Part shown: positions 55,301 to 64,000 of the stretch, one piece after another
Numbering within the stretch: the first letter of the stretch is position 1
How the letters are laid out: each line of letters starts with the position of its first letter
Program-made: the position numbers and the translations under genes
The notes under the pieces: model-generated
Told to the model about the DNA's origin: nothing
What the model saw: only the letters and a program-made list of their open reading frames with translations
The model's database searches: none
Assembly: GCA_963678675.1 (NCBI GenBank)
Contig: OY783200.1
Coordinates: forward strand, 6,212,501 to 6,276,500
DNA length: 64,000 nucleotides
Direction: 5' to 3'
Source: Xiphydria camelus
Lineage: Eukaryota; Arthropoda; Insecta; Hymenoptera; Xiphydriidae

Positions 55301-56300
55301 TCGCATCGATTATACGTATACCTGCTGTGAATAGAACGACTGTCAAAATAAATACGATTTCCTCAACTCAAATGAATATATATACAATCGTTTCGCGACT
55401 AACTCAACCCGACTAAATCTCTAAACCAAATGTTTTCCCCAGTACACCACGACTGCATAAAATCAGCAGTCAAAGGGCCAAACGAGGGATTTCCGCGAAG
55501 TGGTCAGGGTTGGCGTTAAGGGGGTTGGTTATACGTCGGAGATCGGAAACGTGATGGATGACGCGTCCTCCTTCATACCCTTCGACATCGACTCGCCGCG
55601 CCTGTAGGTGACCGCAGCGTCATCGGGCGACCTCGTCGTATCGACTATCGATCCGCTCAACCCTCGACGTCGCATCTCGTCTGACGCGCTTAATAGTTTC
55701 CACGCCCCGCATCCATTGCATCTCGCATTCACCGTCGCGAAATCGATGAAGAATCCGCGAGCGTTCTCCCCGTGCGCCGCACGACAATACGACGGCTTCG
55801 CTGCATTTCTCGCGGCGGGACGATTGGTTGAAGGCGCAGCGCCACAGACGTGGGAATCCTAATTTCATAAGTGCCCCTCTTTTCCCGTCCAATGGGAGAG
55901 AAGCGTGTAACGTTCTCACGTACACACATAAATATGTTTGTAACGATATCCAGCCCCCCCCCCCTCTCTCTCTCTCTCTTGCCATCCCACGGGAGGGCAA
56001 CTAGTATACGGTGCGGAAGTTCGCGAAACCTCGGGGAGCGAGAAAAGCGAGAATTCTCGTTATCCGCCCACAATTGCAATTTCCACGCGCCACCGTAGGC
56101 GAGCGTGCGATAACTCCGCTCGCGTCGAACGTCGCACAGTGGCCGGTTACTTTCATCCGTAATTACGTCGATGTCGTTTCCTAAAAGATGAGCCAACATT
56201 TTCAGCGAGACTGAAGAAACGAGTCTCGGTAATACGATTCTCCGCGAACAGTACTGTTCAAGGGTCGATAGGTATAATGAAAATGTGTCCACAAATGGGC
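55301..56300. other. Unique segment, CpG-rich from 55490, with CT run
   Basis: CCCCCCCCCCTCTCTCTCTCTCT at about 55953-55979. The 187-codon minus frame (55729-56292) crosses this low-complexity run and shows no domain. Several other frames are open here as well. Confidence 0.4.
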
Positions 56301-56594
56301 TTCACGCCTTTTTAATGATCATTCATAGACTCGAAATATATGCAAACCCTACAATCGTAGGTGGATTCTTTTTTTTAGATATTTCAAAATTACATTTCAT
56401 AGCACTTGCAGATTATAGCTCGAGAACCACTAAACGGATTTTCATGCAGTTTTCACTATTCTGTAAAGTATTTCTCGGGGAAAGTTTAAGTGTCCAAAAT
56501 ATTAATATATAATAAATAAAATATAATACATAATAAAAGGGAGCCGAGCAATGACAATTTTAATGAAGCAAGTCGACGAAAAAAACGATCGCAC

Positions 56595-57310
56595 TAAGAG
56601 AAAAAGATAGTAAAGTTTACTATGTCATAACCCAGATTAATAATAAACTGTTATAGTAATATTAACCATGATTTCCTGATAAGAATTAAGTACAATATTT
56701 GGAAACTCTACGCAATTTAGTAAAATTTACTATTTTGTGTTTACTGGTTTCGTATAGTAATATTTATCACTTATTTATGGTAATATGTACAACATGTTTA
56801 CAATTACATGTTTATAATTTACTGTTAAATTGAGTCTTATTACTATAATTATTGCACTATTCTGAATAGTGTATCCAACTACTTAACAGTAGTTACGGCT
56901 ACTAAATAAGTAATAATACGTGTATATAGTATTAAAAAATGGTTCTTATAACTACAACCATTTTTACCCAGCAATTCAGTTAATTCAACCCTCATCTTTT
57001 CTGTTAGTCTACGTAACCTCTAAATTCATAGTAAAAATAACTTATTTCAATAATAGATTTTAACCCTAACTATAAAAGCTGTTTCAATTATTTCAAATTA
57101 GTAAAATAGTTTACTATTACAATTGGTTCTTATTACTATAATTATCGTACTAATCTCGATAGTATATACAACTATTTAATAGTAGTTGTGTGGTTACTAT
57201 AATAAATTTATAGTAAGATGTAATATAAAAGTGGTTCCTTTAACAAGAACAATTCTTAGCCAGTAACATAAGTTAATTTTACCCTCGCTTTTTCTATCAG
57301 TACGCACAAG
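56595..57310 (-). mobile_element. TTACTAT/ATAGTAA-saturated repeat, copy 2 (inverted)
   Basis: Ends CTAAGAGAAAAAGATAGT and GTTAATTTTACCCTCGCTTTTTCT. It matches 47736-48800 in reverse, without the 94-bp palindrome, so the palindrome is an insertion in copy 1. ATAGTA motifs occur throughout. Confidence 0.6.
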
Positions 57311-57427
57311 AGCTATTTTAGTTTACTCTGCCTAAATCGTTAAAAATAATGTCTCAACTGTATATAGAAGAATTATTCAGCATAGAAAATTGAACGAGCA
57401 AATCCGCAGCATTATGTACCTATCTTT

Positions 57428-58212
57428 AAAAGGTAGCCAGCAGTAAGCGTTTTTATCCCCATGCGAAAGCAGGGCAGCTTATACTAATATAATCATGCGA
57501 AATATTATATTGGATTACGAATGGCAAAATGTATATTATCATATGATTATGAACATATATGTTCAATATTTTTTGGTCCTTTTCGCATTTTTTTGCTTTT
57601 TTGCTTACAAAAAGGCTGTTGTTGAATTCTCTGCGCGACATATTTAAATTGAAAAAGTATATTAATATATTCTGTTGTCATTAGTTCTTTAAAACTAAAT
57701 GAAATATAGTAAATTAAAAACTATCTTACTCAAACAAAAAATAATAATAATAAATCAAATAAAAACAAATATAAAATGAAAACAAAAAAGTAAAAAAATT
57801 CCATAAAAGGCCAACAAATCTTGAACGCATATATTCATAATCATATGATAACGATATGCTTACAAAAGGTAGTTGTCGAATTCTCTTCACAACATATTTA
57901 AGATAAAAAAGTATATTTTAACATATTCTGTTGCCTTTAATTCTTTAAAACTAAATGGAATATAATAAATTATGAACTATAACCTACTTAAACAAAAGAA
58001 CAATGAAAATAAAATATACTATAAAGTGGAAACAAAAAACAAAAAAATTCTATAAAAAGCCCAACAAATCTTGAACGCATATGTTCATAACCATATGATA
58101 AAATGCATTTTGTCATACGTGATCCAACATAATATTTTATAATTACACTAGTATAAGTTCTTCGGTTTTCGCACAAGAACAAAAAAAAAGCTTATTGTGG
58201 GCTACCTTTTAG
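57428..58212. mobile_element. TIR element ending AAAAGGTAGCC, with internal tandem duplication
   Basis: AAAAGGTAGCC (57428) faces GGCTACCTTTT (58212). A unit of about 267 bp is duplicated: GAATTCTCT...ACATATTTAA...AAAAAGTATATT...ACATATTCTGTTG at 57620 and 57888, each followed by AACAAATCTTGAACGCATAT. Non-coding. Confidence 0.7.
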
Positions 58213-58476
58213 AGTAAGTCAAAACAACGCTAGCGCGCACGTTTTATCGTCGACTCGCTTCAATTACATCGTTATTGCTCAGCTCTCTTGTATTGTATAT
58301 TAATATTTCACACGCCTAAACTTTCCTCAAGAGATGCTCTATGGAAAAGCGAATACAGCATCAAAATCCGTCTAATGGTTTTCGAGCTACATACAGTCTG
58401 CAAATGTTATGAAATATAATTTGGAGATATCTCAAAAAAAAGGTTCAGCTACGATTTCAGGGTTTGCATCGTTTAA

Positions 58477-58981
58477 CCCTTCATTTGACAGTGTATCTCA
58501 TAAGATACATCGTCTTTTCTTAATTCAAAACATAGGTACTAAAAATCCTTAACCTCTCATACATTTTCTAGCCGAGATTACTTAAATAACTTAATAGATA
58601 TACCCACAAATAGAGCTCGTTGCTCCATTTAGTGTTAACCGCGGTAACTATATGTCAGTGAACAAACACGGACGCTAGTTGCAGCTATTGGTGCACGCCA
58701 CAGGTAAGTTTTGAGTATTTAATACGTGAATTAAACAATTGATTCATGAAATTTGTAGTTTTACTTCAAACTAAGCAATGTATCCAATAATATACAATAT
58801 ATTGTCAAATTATTTTCTTGTAACTAATAAATTTATTCCTATACATACAATTAATAAATTAATTCTTATCGGTTTAAATTTTAATATTTTATTATAAATG
58901 TGTTTAGTAAGCCCCGATTGATAAAAAAAAACATAATTATCCCACTAAAAAATGTTTTATTAATATCTGCCAAATTAAGGG
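58477..58981. mobile_element. piggyBac-like MITE (ends CCCTTMATTTGRCAG)
   Basis: TTAA (58473-58476) precedes CCCTTCATTTGACAG. CTGCCAAATTAAGGG is followed by TTAA (58982-58985). The interior is AT-rich with no transposase. Part of a minus-strand 311-codon frame crosses its right side, which shows that frame is chimeric. Confidence 0.8.
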
Positions 58982-58985
58982 TTAA

Positions 58986-59662
58986 GTCAAAATGAATGGT
59001 CATAAAAAAAAAAGATACGAAGCTCGCTTTTAGGCACATTTTCATCATATCTATCGACCCTTGAACAGCACTGTGCCCAATGAAAGGTTCTCTATTCGCT
59101 CGATAATATTCGATTCTTCTCGTTTTCCTGCACCCTTCGCACAGCCGAGCGCGATGCAGCGTGAGGGCGGTGGCAACGGAGGAACGTGGAAGAAATTGCG
59201 CCGCTAGTTCTGCGGATGATAAAGGCTGGTGGGTAACGAGCGAGGACGGTCGAGGGGAGCCGAGGACGATCGTCGCGATGAAAATAACCGGAGCCGCGGT
59301 CGGGCCCGGACGAACACGACGAAATTGGCGAGGGTTTCGGGAGGAAAACGTCATCATTTCCCGCCCCGTCCGCAGGGTTACCCCGCGGTTAGCGGTGGCG
59401 TAACTTTTAATTTCGGCGACGCGCCCGATAATATTATTCGTCGGACGGGCGGCAGCCGGGTGATCGATCAGCATCACCGGCAGGTTTGTCGAGCCTTTCG
59501 TGTCGCGGCTGTTCGCCGAACAAAACCGTTTAGAAATAAGGGCGACGAAGAGGAGAGCCCCGTGAGTGGCGAAAGAAAGAGGATAAATAGGCTTGTATAG
59601 AGCGACGCATCGTCCCCCACAGGTTCCGTTCGGTGGAAGCATATCGTATTTTCCATCTTGAT
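58986..59662. other. CpG-rich unique island
   Basis: CG-dense from 59090 to 59610. It holds the middle of the longest frame in the window (minus, 58881-59816, 311 codons), but that frame starts in one repeat and ends in another, so it is not a credible gene. Plus-strand frames of 80 and 123 codons overlap it. Confidence 0.45.
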
Positions 59663-59820
59663 CCTGGCGGAAAAAAATTATAAGGTAAATTTTATGCAGA
59701 ATTACAAATGTCTGTGATTTGTAATCGGCGATGGAAAAGCGTGGAAAACCGTAGTCATTGATGAAATTGCATAGATTTACATAAAAATTTGAGAAGCGCT
59801 GATTTTCGATAGGCATAGGT
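59663..59820 (+). repeat. CCTGGYGGAAAAA-type repeat
   Basis: It starts CCTGGCGGAAAAAAATTATA and shares TATGCAGAATTACA and GTAATCGGCGATGG with window positions 15-50. Non-coding. Confidence 0.65.
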
Positions 59821-60409
59821 AAGTACAGAAAGTAATGGCCAAGAGGGCTAATACAGGAGAGAAGCCTAATTTTATTCAGAGTTTACACACATACCAATGT
59901 TATGACTTCCTACGATCCCCTCGCAAATTCTTAATCTATACATGTAAAAACAGAGAGCGCTTTTGTCTCTGACAGGTTTTTTTATTTCACTATTTTTTCC
60001 ATTTAAAGAAAAAACGTTCATCTTCAAATGGCATTGGAAATGTTCTCTTTTCCCCTCTGAAACAGATAATTTTTATGAGAAAGATTTTATTTCTAAAATA
60101 CGTTAATTGTTTTACAGATATTCATGTGTCTCAATTTAGATACCTCACCCTGTATAAGGCACACTGAAGGAAATAATTGCTGGTGCCAACAAGATTTGTT
60201 CCTTAATCAAAAACATGACATAATTCCAGAATCGAGCTATGGTTTTTTTAATGCGAGAAAATATTGAATGGGCTCGAGTAATTGTTTTTTTTTCGCACAG
60301 AGTAGTTGACTGAATTTTTTTTATTAATGATTCGAAAAATTTGGAAACAATTATCTACCCAGTATTTTTCCATTTTTCATTTTCAACTTTATTGAAGCCG
60401 AGAAACGAT
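59821..60409. repeat. AT-rich segment, partly shared with 4785-6180
   Basis: 60160-60300 (GAAGGAAATAATTGCTGGTR, CATAATTCCAGAATCGAGC, GGGCTCGAGTAATTG) matches 4790-4870 and 6130-6160. The remaining bases are AT-rich without recognised features. Confidence 0.45.
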
Positions 60410-61130
60410 ACGTCACCGTTCAGTTAATTCATCTCTCTTGCACTCGTTGCTTGGCATAAATGCGTCTTTCACGGCTCTTCGATGACGTCATAATTCAGCA
60501 GAGAGGAACGCGCTTATAACTCGGCGAATACTTAATTATTTTTTCGGTCATTTTCTTTTTCACGTGATATTGAATATGTATAAAGATTACAAATTGAATT
60601 TAAAAATATGAACATTTTTTTCTAGTCAATTACCGTATTCAATATTTTCCCTCTAAAGCCATATATTATTCAGCTATTCAGTTGAGTTTATCTTTTTATC
60701 GTTTCGGATTACGTGAAAATGGTCAAAATGGTCTATTTCTTGCTTTCTTTTTTTTTTAAATAAAATAATACCTACTATAAGCTTTATTTCATCTAGCTGC
60801 ACCAATATTTTGTTTAAAATATAAAAGCCTAGTTGAATTAATGTTTTTTACCGGAAACTAGATTTCCATTTGCTTAAATCAGACCGATTGTAAGATACCC
60901 AAATTTAAGTTATTTGACATGAAATATAAATTTTTATGTTACGAAAGCATCGTTCATTCGCTTAATAAATATTGGTGTTTCATCGTACACTTTGAAAATT
61001 GTTATTTTTAAAACCACCGCGCGTTTCTAATTTCTGGTAGATCTCATTTTTTAATCAAAATTGCCCCCTTCTATTTTTAATTTCTCCTATTTCCTCTGAA
61101 ATGAAATAAACAGAGGCTATGAAGCCTGTA
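60410..61130. repeat. Family F-related repeat, copy 3
   Basis: 60440-60610 matches 54950-55130 directly. 60640-61125 matches family F in reverse (GTTGAGTTTATCTTTTTATCG, CTTAATAAATATTGGTGTTTC, AAATTGCCCCCTTCT, CAGAGGCTATGAAGCCTGT). Confidence 0.55.
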
Positions 61131-61745
61131 ATTATATAAAACTAAAAATATCTTAAATTCCATACTCTTCCCAGAATCAATCAATACACGATGATATAGA
61201 TTTTTGACGTTAATTATATTAAAGGTACCTACTTTTTTCCATAGTTTATTGTACAACTTTTTTCCGCCAAGAAAGTATATCTGCGAAACAAGTAGTGGAA
61301 GACATTCGAAGTTCATCGTAAAACCATGCAGCGAAGTGGGGTAGGTGCAAGCTGCGGATACTTAACACCACTAATTGTAAGTCCCCCCTCCCCTCGGAAT
61401 GAATGGAGCAAGAGAACGTTTCTGGCGCTTGGTAATCTCCCTATGCGTACGAGTACTTGTGCACTGCTAGCCGCTTCATTATTCGGTACATGGTGGGACG
61501 GGTTATTGTCAAGTTCTCGGTCGATGATGCACGCCGTCGTTGTCATCCGTCCGGATGACGTCCTCGATTTCGCCGAGGGTGAGAGCGACGGTGACGGATG
61601 ACGAGTGCCCGGGCGGGATAATGGTCGCGCGGATGCTGATTTGTCGTGGTGCATATATACATATGTATGTGTGTCAAGAAGGAAGGAGAAATTGGAAACG
61701 TTCGTAGGGATCGAATACCTAATTTTCACTGTGATTTGTTGCTTG
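61131..61745. other. Unique segment, GC-rich at 61320-61640
   Basis: Frames of 91 codons (plus, 61326-61601) and 138 codons (minus, 61313-61729) overlap in opposite senses. Neither has a recognised domain. Confidence 0.35.
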
Positions 61746-61750
61746 TCGAC

Positions 61751-61997
61751 CCAGGCGGAAAAGTTTTATATATTTTGTATATATAATCTATATGTGGTTT
61801 TGGTCATATATGGATTATATACATATGATTTCTCTATATTAACCATATAAAGACTATGTACAGATTTTTCAATGTTAGCATAATTTATATATACTTAGTC
61901 CTTACATGGTTAATATAGAAATCATATATAATCCATATATGACCAAAACCACATATGGATAATATAGAAAATACCTATAGAGAATTTTTCCGCCTGG
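61751..61997. mobile_element. CCAGGCGG-family MITE, complete reference copy
   Basis: 247 bp from CCAGGCGGAAAAGTTTTATA to GAATTTTTCCGCCTGG. It is palindromic through ATCTATATGTGGTTTTGGTC / GACCAAAACCACATATGGAT and ATATTAACCATATAAAGACT / AGTCCTTACATGGTTAATAT. This copy defines the family seen at 2483, 3469, 8850, 21451 and 22329. Confidence 0.85.
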
Positions 61998-62062
61998 TTA
62001 ACCCCGGATGCTCTGGCACTTCGACTGTGATTATTTTTTAACTTATGGACTTTTTTGGCCGG

Positions 62063-62115
62063 TGTCGGTATAACACTTTTTTGTAGATCGAAATGTGATC
62101 TTCAAAAAAGTATTA
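62063..62115. repeat. Mini-palindrome GTAGATC...GATCTTC, dispersed
   Basis: TATAACACTTTTTTGTAGATC pairs with GATCTTCAAAAAAGTATTA. Variants lie near 6840, 27849 and 29550, so this short hairpin disperses on its own. Confidence 0.5.
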
Positions 62116-62651
62116 CAGTGAAACCTCGGACTGCGAGTAACGTGGTTTACGAGTGTTCCGCAAGACGAGCCAAAAATTATGATTTGATAATCGAGCAATA
62201 TTTTGCAAAAGGAGCTCCCGAGAGTACGAACACGCCTGCGCGCGTCAACCGCCAATTTGTTTAACGACAACGCAATGTTACATTTTCGTCAAATTCTTAA
62301 AAGGAGGCAAAAACAAATGTCATTGGGCAGATTCCTTGTTAAACTCCCACAAAATGAAAAAGATTCCACTTAACATACAAATGGGAGTAATTTCATTAGT
62401 GACAGTGAAATCTGTCCAACGCGTGATAATGTTACCATATGCTTCTCTCTTCCCTGTCAGCTTTCATTTTTACTTAGAATGTATGTTAATTTTTATCACT
62501 TTTATACGAATAAATAGTTTTGGAATGAATTATTCCATTTTCCACACTACTTCTTATGGTGAAATTCGCTTTGATGTACGAGTGCTTTTGAAAAATTACA
62601 AGTATAATACTTTCGCGGAACGAATTATGCTCGCAAACCGAGATACTACTG
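62116..62651 (+). mobile_element. Tigger/pogo-like element remnant
   Basis: CAGTGAAACCTCGGACTGCGAG at the left and CTCGCAAACCGAGATACTACTG at the right are inverted and flanked by TA (62114-62115, 62652-62653). The CAGT start, GTT/GAG-rich TIR and TA target are Tigger-like. A C-terminal transposase tail is inside. Confidence 0.75.
62262..62373 (+). pseudogene. C-terminal tail of a Tigger-type transposase
   Basis: The frame reads NDNAMLHFRQILKRRQKQMS, then LGRFLVKLPQNEKDST and a stop. The RRQKQ-S-L-x-RF motif close to the C-terminus is typical of Tigger/Jerky-like DDE transposases. The rest of the protein is deleted, leaving a MITE-like shell. Confidence 0.65.
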
Positions 62652-62814
62652 TATACCAATTTAGTCCTAGAACTGATAGTTTACAAGATAATGAGGATCA
62701 CAGCTAATTGGAAAGCTAATTCCGCAGTTCTAACGTGATTACTGAGCAATCGAAATCCAAAATCGAAGTCTTAAAATTTTACAGAAATTCGGAAAAAGTC
62801 CGTTCATTATGATT
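62652..62814. other. Short AT-rich stretch, no feature seen
   Basis: Between the Tigger remnant and the satellite array. No motif was recognised. Confidence 0.3.
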
Positions 62815-63865
62815 TTGTTGAAAAAGTCGTTGATATCTCGATATTCCTTTGAGAGTTCTCTCCTATATCTCTGATTTTCGAAATTAGTTCAAAAAAATAC
62901 ACAAGATAGGGAGATTCAGAATTCAATTCCAGGAATTTCAATTTTCGCGAAAATTAACTTTTTTTTTTCAAAATTTCGCAAAAATAGAAATCTCTGGAAT
63001 CGACCGCTCGACCAACCTGTTTTACGTATTTCTTCACACTGATTACGAAAATTAGGGTTATTAAGTCGATGTCTCAAAGGTAATACAAGATATTTTGGCA
63101 ATTTCATGTAAAGAAAAATTCTTTTCATACAGAAAATCTTCCTTTGAGATTCCTCAAATATATCTGACACTTTCGGAATCAACACGATGAAATACAGAAG
63201 ATAGGGTGCTCCAGAATTCATTTCTAGAGATTTCGATTTTTCCAAAAATCTTAGGGGGTATCAAAATTTCGTAAAAATAGAAATCTTTTGAATCGATCAC
63301 TCGACCAACTTATCTTATGTATTTTTTCACGCTAATTGTGTGAAACTCACATTCATCAGGTCAACATCCCAAAGGAAATGCAAGATATCGGCAATTTCAT
63401 GCACATAAAAATTCTTTTTATATAGAAAATCCTCGATATCTCGGCTTCCTTCAAGATTTCTCAAGTAAATCTATCATTTTCGTAATCAGTACGAAGAAAT
63501 ACACAAAATGGGATGGTCCGGAATTCAATTCCAGAGATTTCGATTTTTACCCCTTAAGATTTTGACAGAAATCGAAATCTCCGAAATAAACCGTTCGACC
63601 ACCCTGTCTTCTGTATTTTTTCGCGCCGATTATAAAAATCACGATTACCTGATTGGTATCTCAAAGGAAGCATAATATATTGGCGATTTTATGTATAAAC
63701 AAATTATTTTGTCACGGTAAATCATCGATATCTCAGTATTTTTTTAGACTTCCTCGATATACCTATGATTTTCAGAATCAGCGTGAAAAAATACACAAGA
63801 CATCTTGTGCTGGAGATCTCGATTCCCAAAAACTTCGATTTTCGCGAAAATCTTAAGGGGGTCAC
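62815..63865. repeat. Satellite-like tandem array, period about 294 bp
   Basis: The block GAAATCTCTGGAATCGACCGCTCGACCAAC starts at about 62986, and variants recur at about 63280 and 63574 (spacing 294). Each monomer also has TACACAARATRGG, GATATCTCGRYWTTCCTT and TTCAATTCCAGAGATTTCGA. At least 3.5 diverged monomers. The array ends in GC-rich DNA at 63866. Confidence 0.8.
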
Positions 63866-64000
63866 CCCGGGACTTTGCTCTCGGCAATAAAAGAAAAAAA
63901 TCCCTCTCCCCCCGTATAAACTCGCGCATAGGAAAGCGTGGCGGGAAGAGAATATCGCCGGATAAAAACCGTCACTTAATCCGGCAATTCTTATGCGACA
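63866..64000. other. Start of a GC-rich unique segment, cut by the window edge
   Basis: Sequence such as GAAAGCGTGGCGGGAAGAGA follows the satellite. Too short to interpret. Confidence 0.3.

Larger units (their letters stand above)
56310..58475. mobile_element. Large TIR element (arms about 265 bp) with two nested elements
   Basis: 56337-56590 (GCAAACCCTACAATCGTAGG, GATTATAGCTCGAGAACCAC, AAGTTTAAGTGTCC) pairs with 58235-58475 in reverse. Nested are the TTACTAT-rich repeat (56595-57310) and an element ending AAAAGGTAGCC (57428-58212). Confidence 0.65.

Noticed and set aside
55729..56292. 187-codon minus-strand frame
   Set aside because: It crosses a CT microsatellite (giving an RERERGGG run), overlaps other open frames and has no recognisable family.
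58881..59816. Longest open frame in the window, 311 codons, minus strand
   Set aside because: It runs from a dispersed repeat through a CpG-rich island into a piggyBac-like MITE, and its composition changes at each edge with no domain. Lack of stops follows from GC content.
1..64000. Bacterial or phage content, CRISPR arrays, operons
   Set aside because: No bacterial-type gene density, ribosome-binding sites or spaced direct repeats. snRNA, SINE and animal transposons show a eukaryotic chromosome.

Overview
This window looks like gene-poor, intergenic or intronic DNA from an animal, most likely an insect. Hymenoptera is a guess from the mix of AT-rich transposon-filled DNA and CpG-rich unique islands. 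The evidence for an animal is a U2 snRNA sequence, a fragment of a metazoan-type GCN2 (eIF2-alpha kinase) domain, a 5S rRNA-derived sequence, a tRNA-like SINE head, and remnants of mariner, Tigger/pogo and piggyBac-type (TTAA) transposons. I see no intact protein-coding gene. Long open frames are either GC-rich stretches lacking stops or chimeras that run across transposon boundaries.

Layout. 1-11 kb: nested MITEs and an LTR-like element (584-1047), a host-like segment with a strong hairpin (1981-2082), a 1-kb inverted-repeat element (about 5.0-6.0 kb), two copies of an element full of TGACGTCA motifs (8.33-8.85 and 9.76-10.75 kb, the second with a 5S rRNA-like insert), and a broken GCN2 kinase fragment on the minus strand (9.48-9.76 kb) hit by an LTR-like insertion. 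11.1-14.7 kb: a composite structure with matching 200-bp inverted ends, two near-identical 1.03-kb inverted arms and a MADF-like coding remnant. 14.92-15.11 kb: U2 snRNA or a U2-derived copy with an altered 5' stem-loop.

16-30 kb: foldback elements, a GC-rich island (17.7-18.6 kb), a TIR element carrying a Cys-rich CXC-like coding tail (18.9-20.0 kb), a second GC island (20.0-21.4 kb), nested palindromic MITEs (21.4-23.0 kb), a mariner-derived element with a transposase tail (24.3-25.1 kb), and two adjacent TTAA-flanked elements (25.9-27.2 kb). 30-43 kb: a foldback element split by a pogo-like element, which is itself split by a piggyBac-like MITE, then more foldbacks and a tandem array (42-43.2 kb). 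43-64 kb: a decayed coding-like stretch, a SINE inside a TIR element, several motif-saturated MITEs, tandem arrays at 51.6-52.5 and 62.8-63.9 kb, and a Tigger remnant (62.1-62.65 kb).

The genes do not form a pathway. The recurring biology is transposon layering. Many of the non-autonomous families are saturated from end to end with a short family-specific motif (TGACGTCA, TTTTGTT, AATATTGC, TTACTAT, TCTGAAAA and others). Between the transposons lie unique CpG-rich islands of 0.4-1.4 kb, which are the best places to look for conserved regulatory DNA or missed exons. Coordinates of repeat edges were read by eye and can be off by several bases unless a target-site duplication is named.
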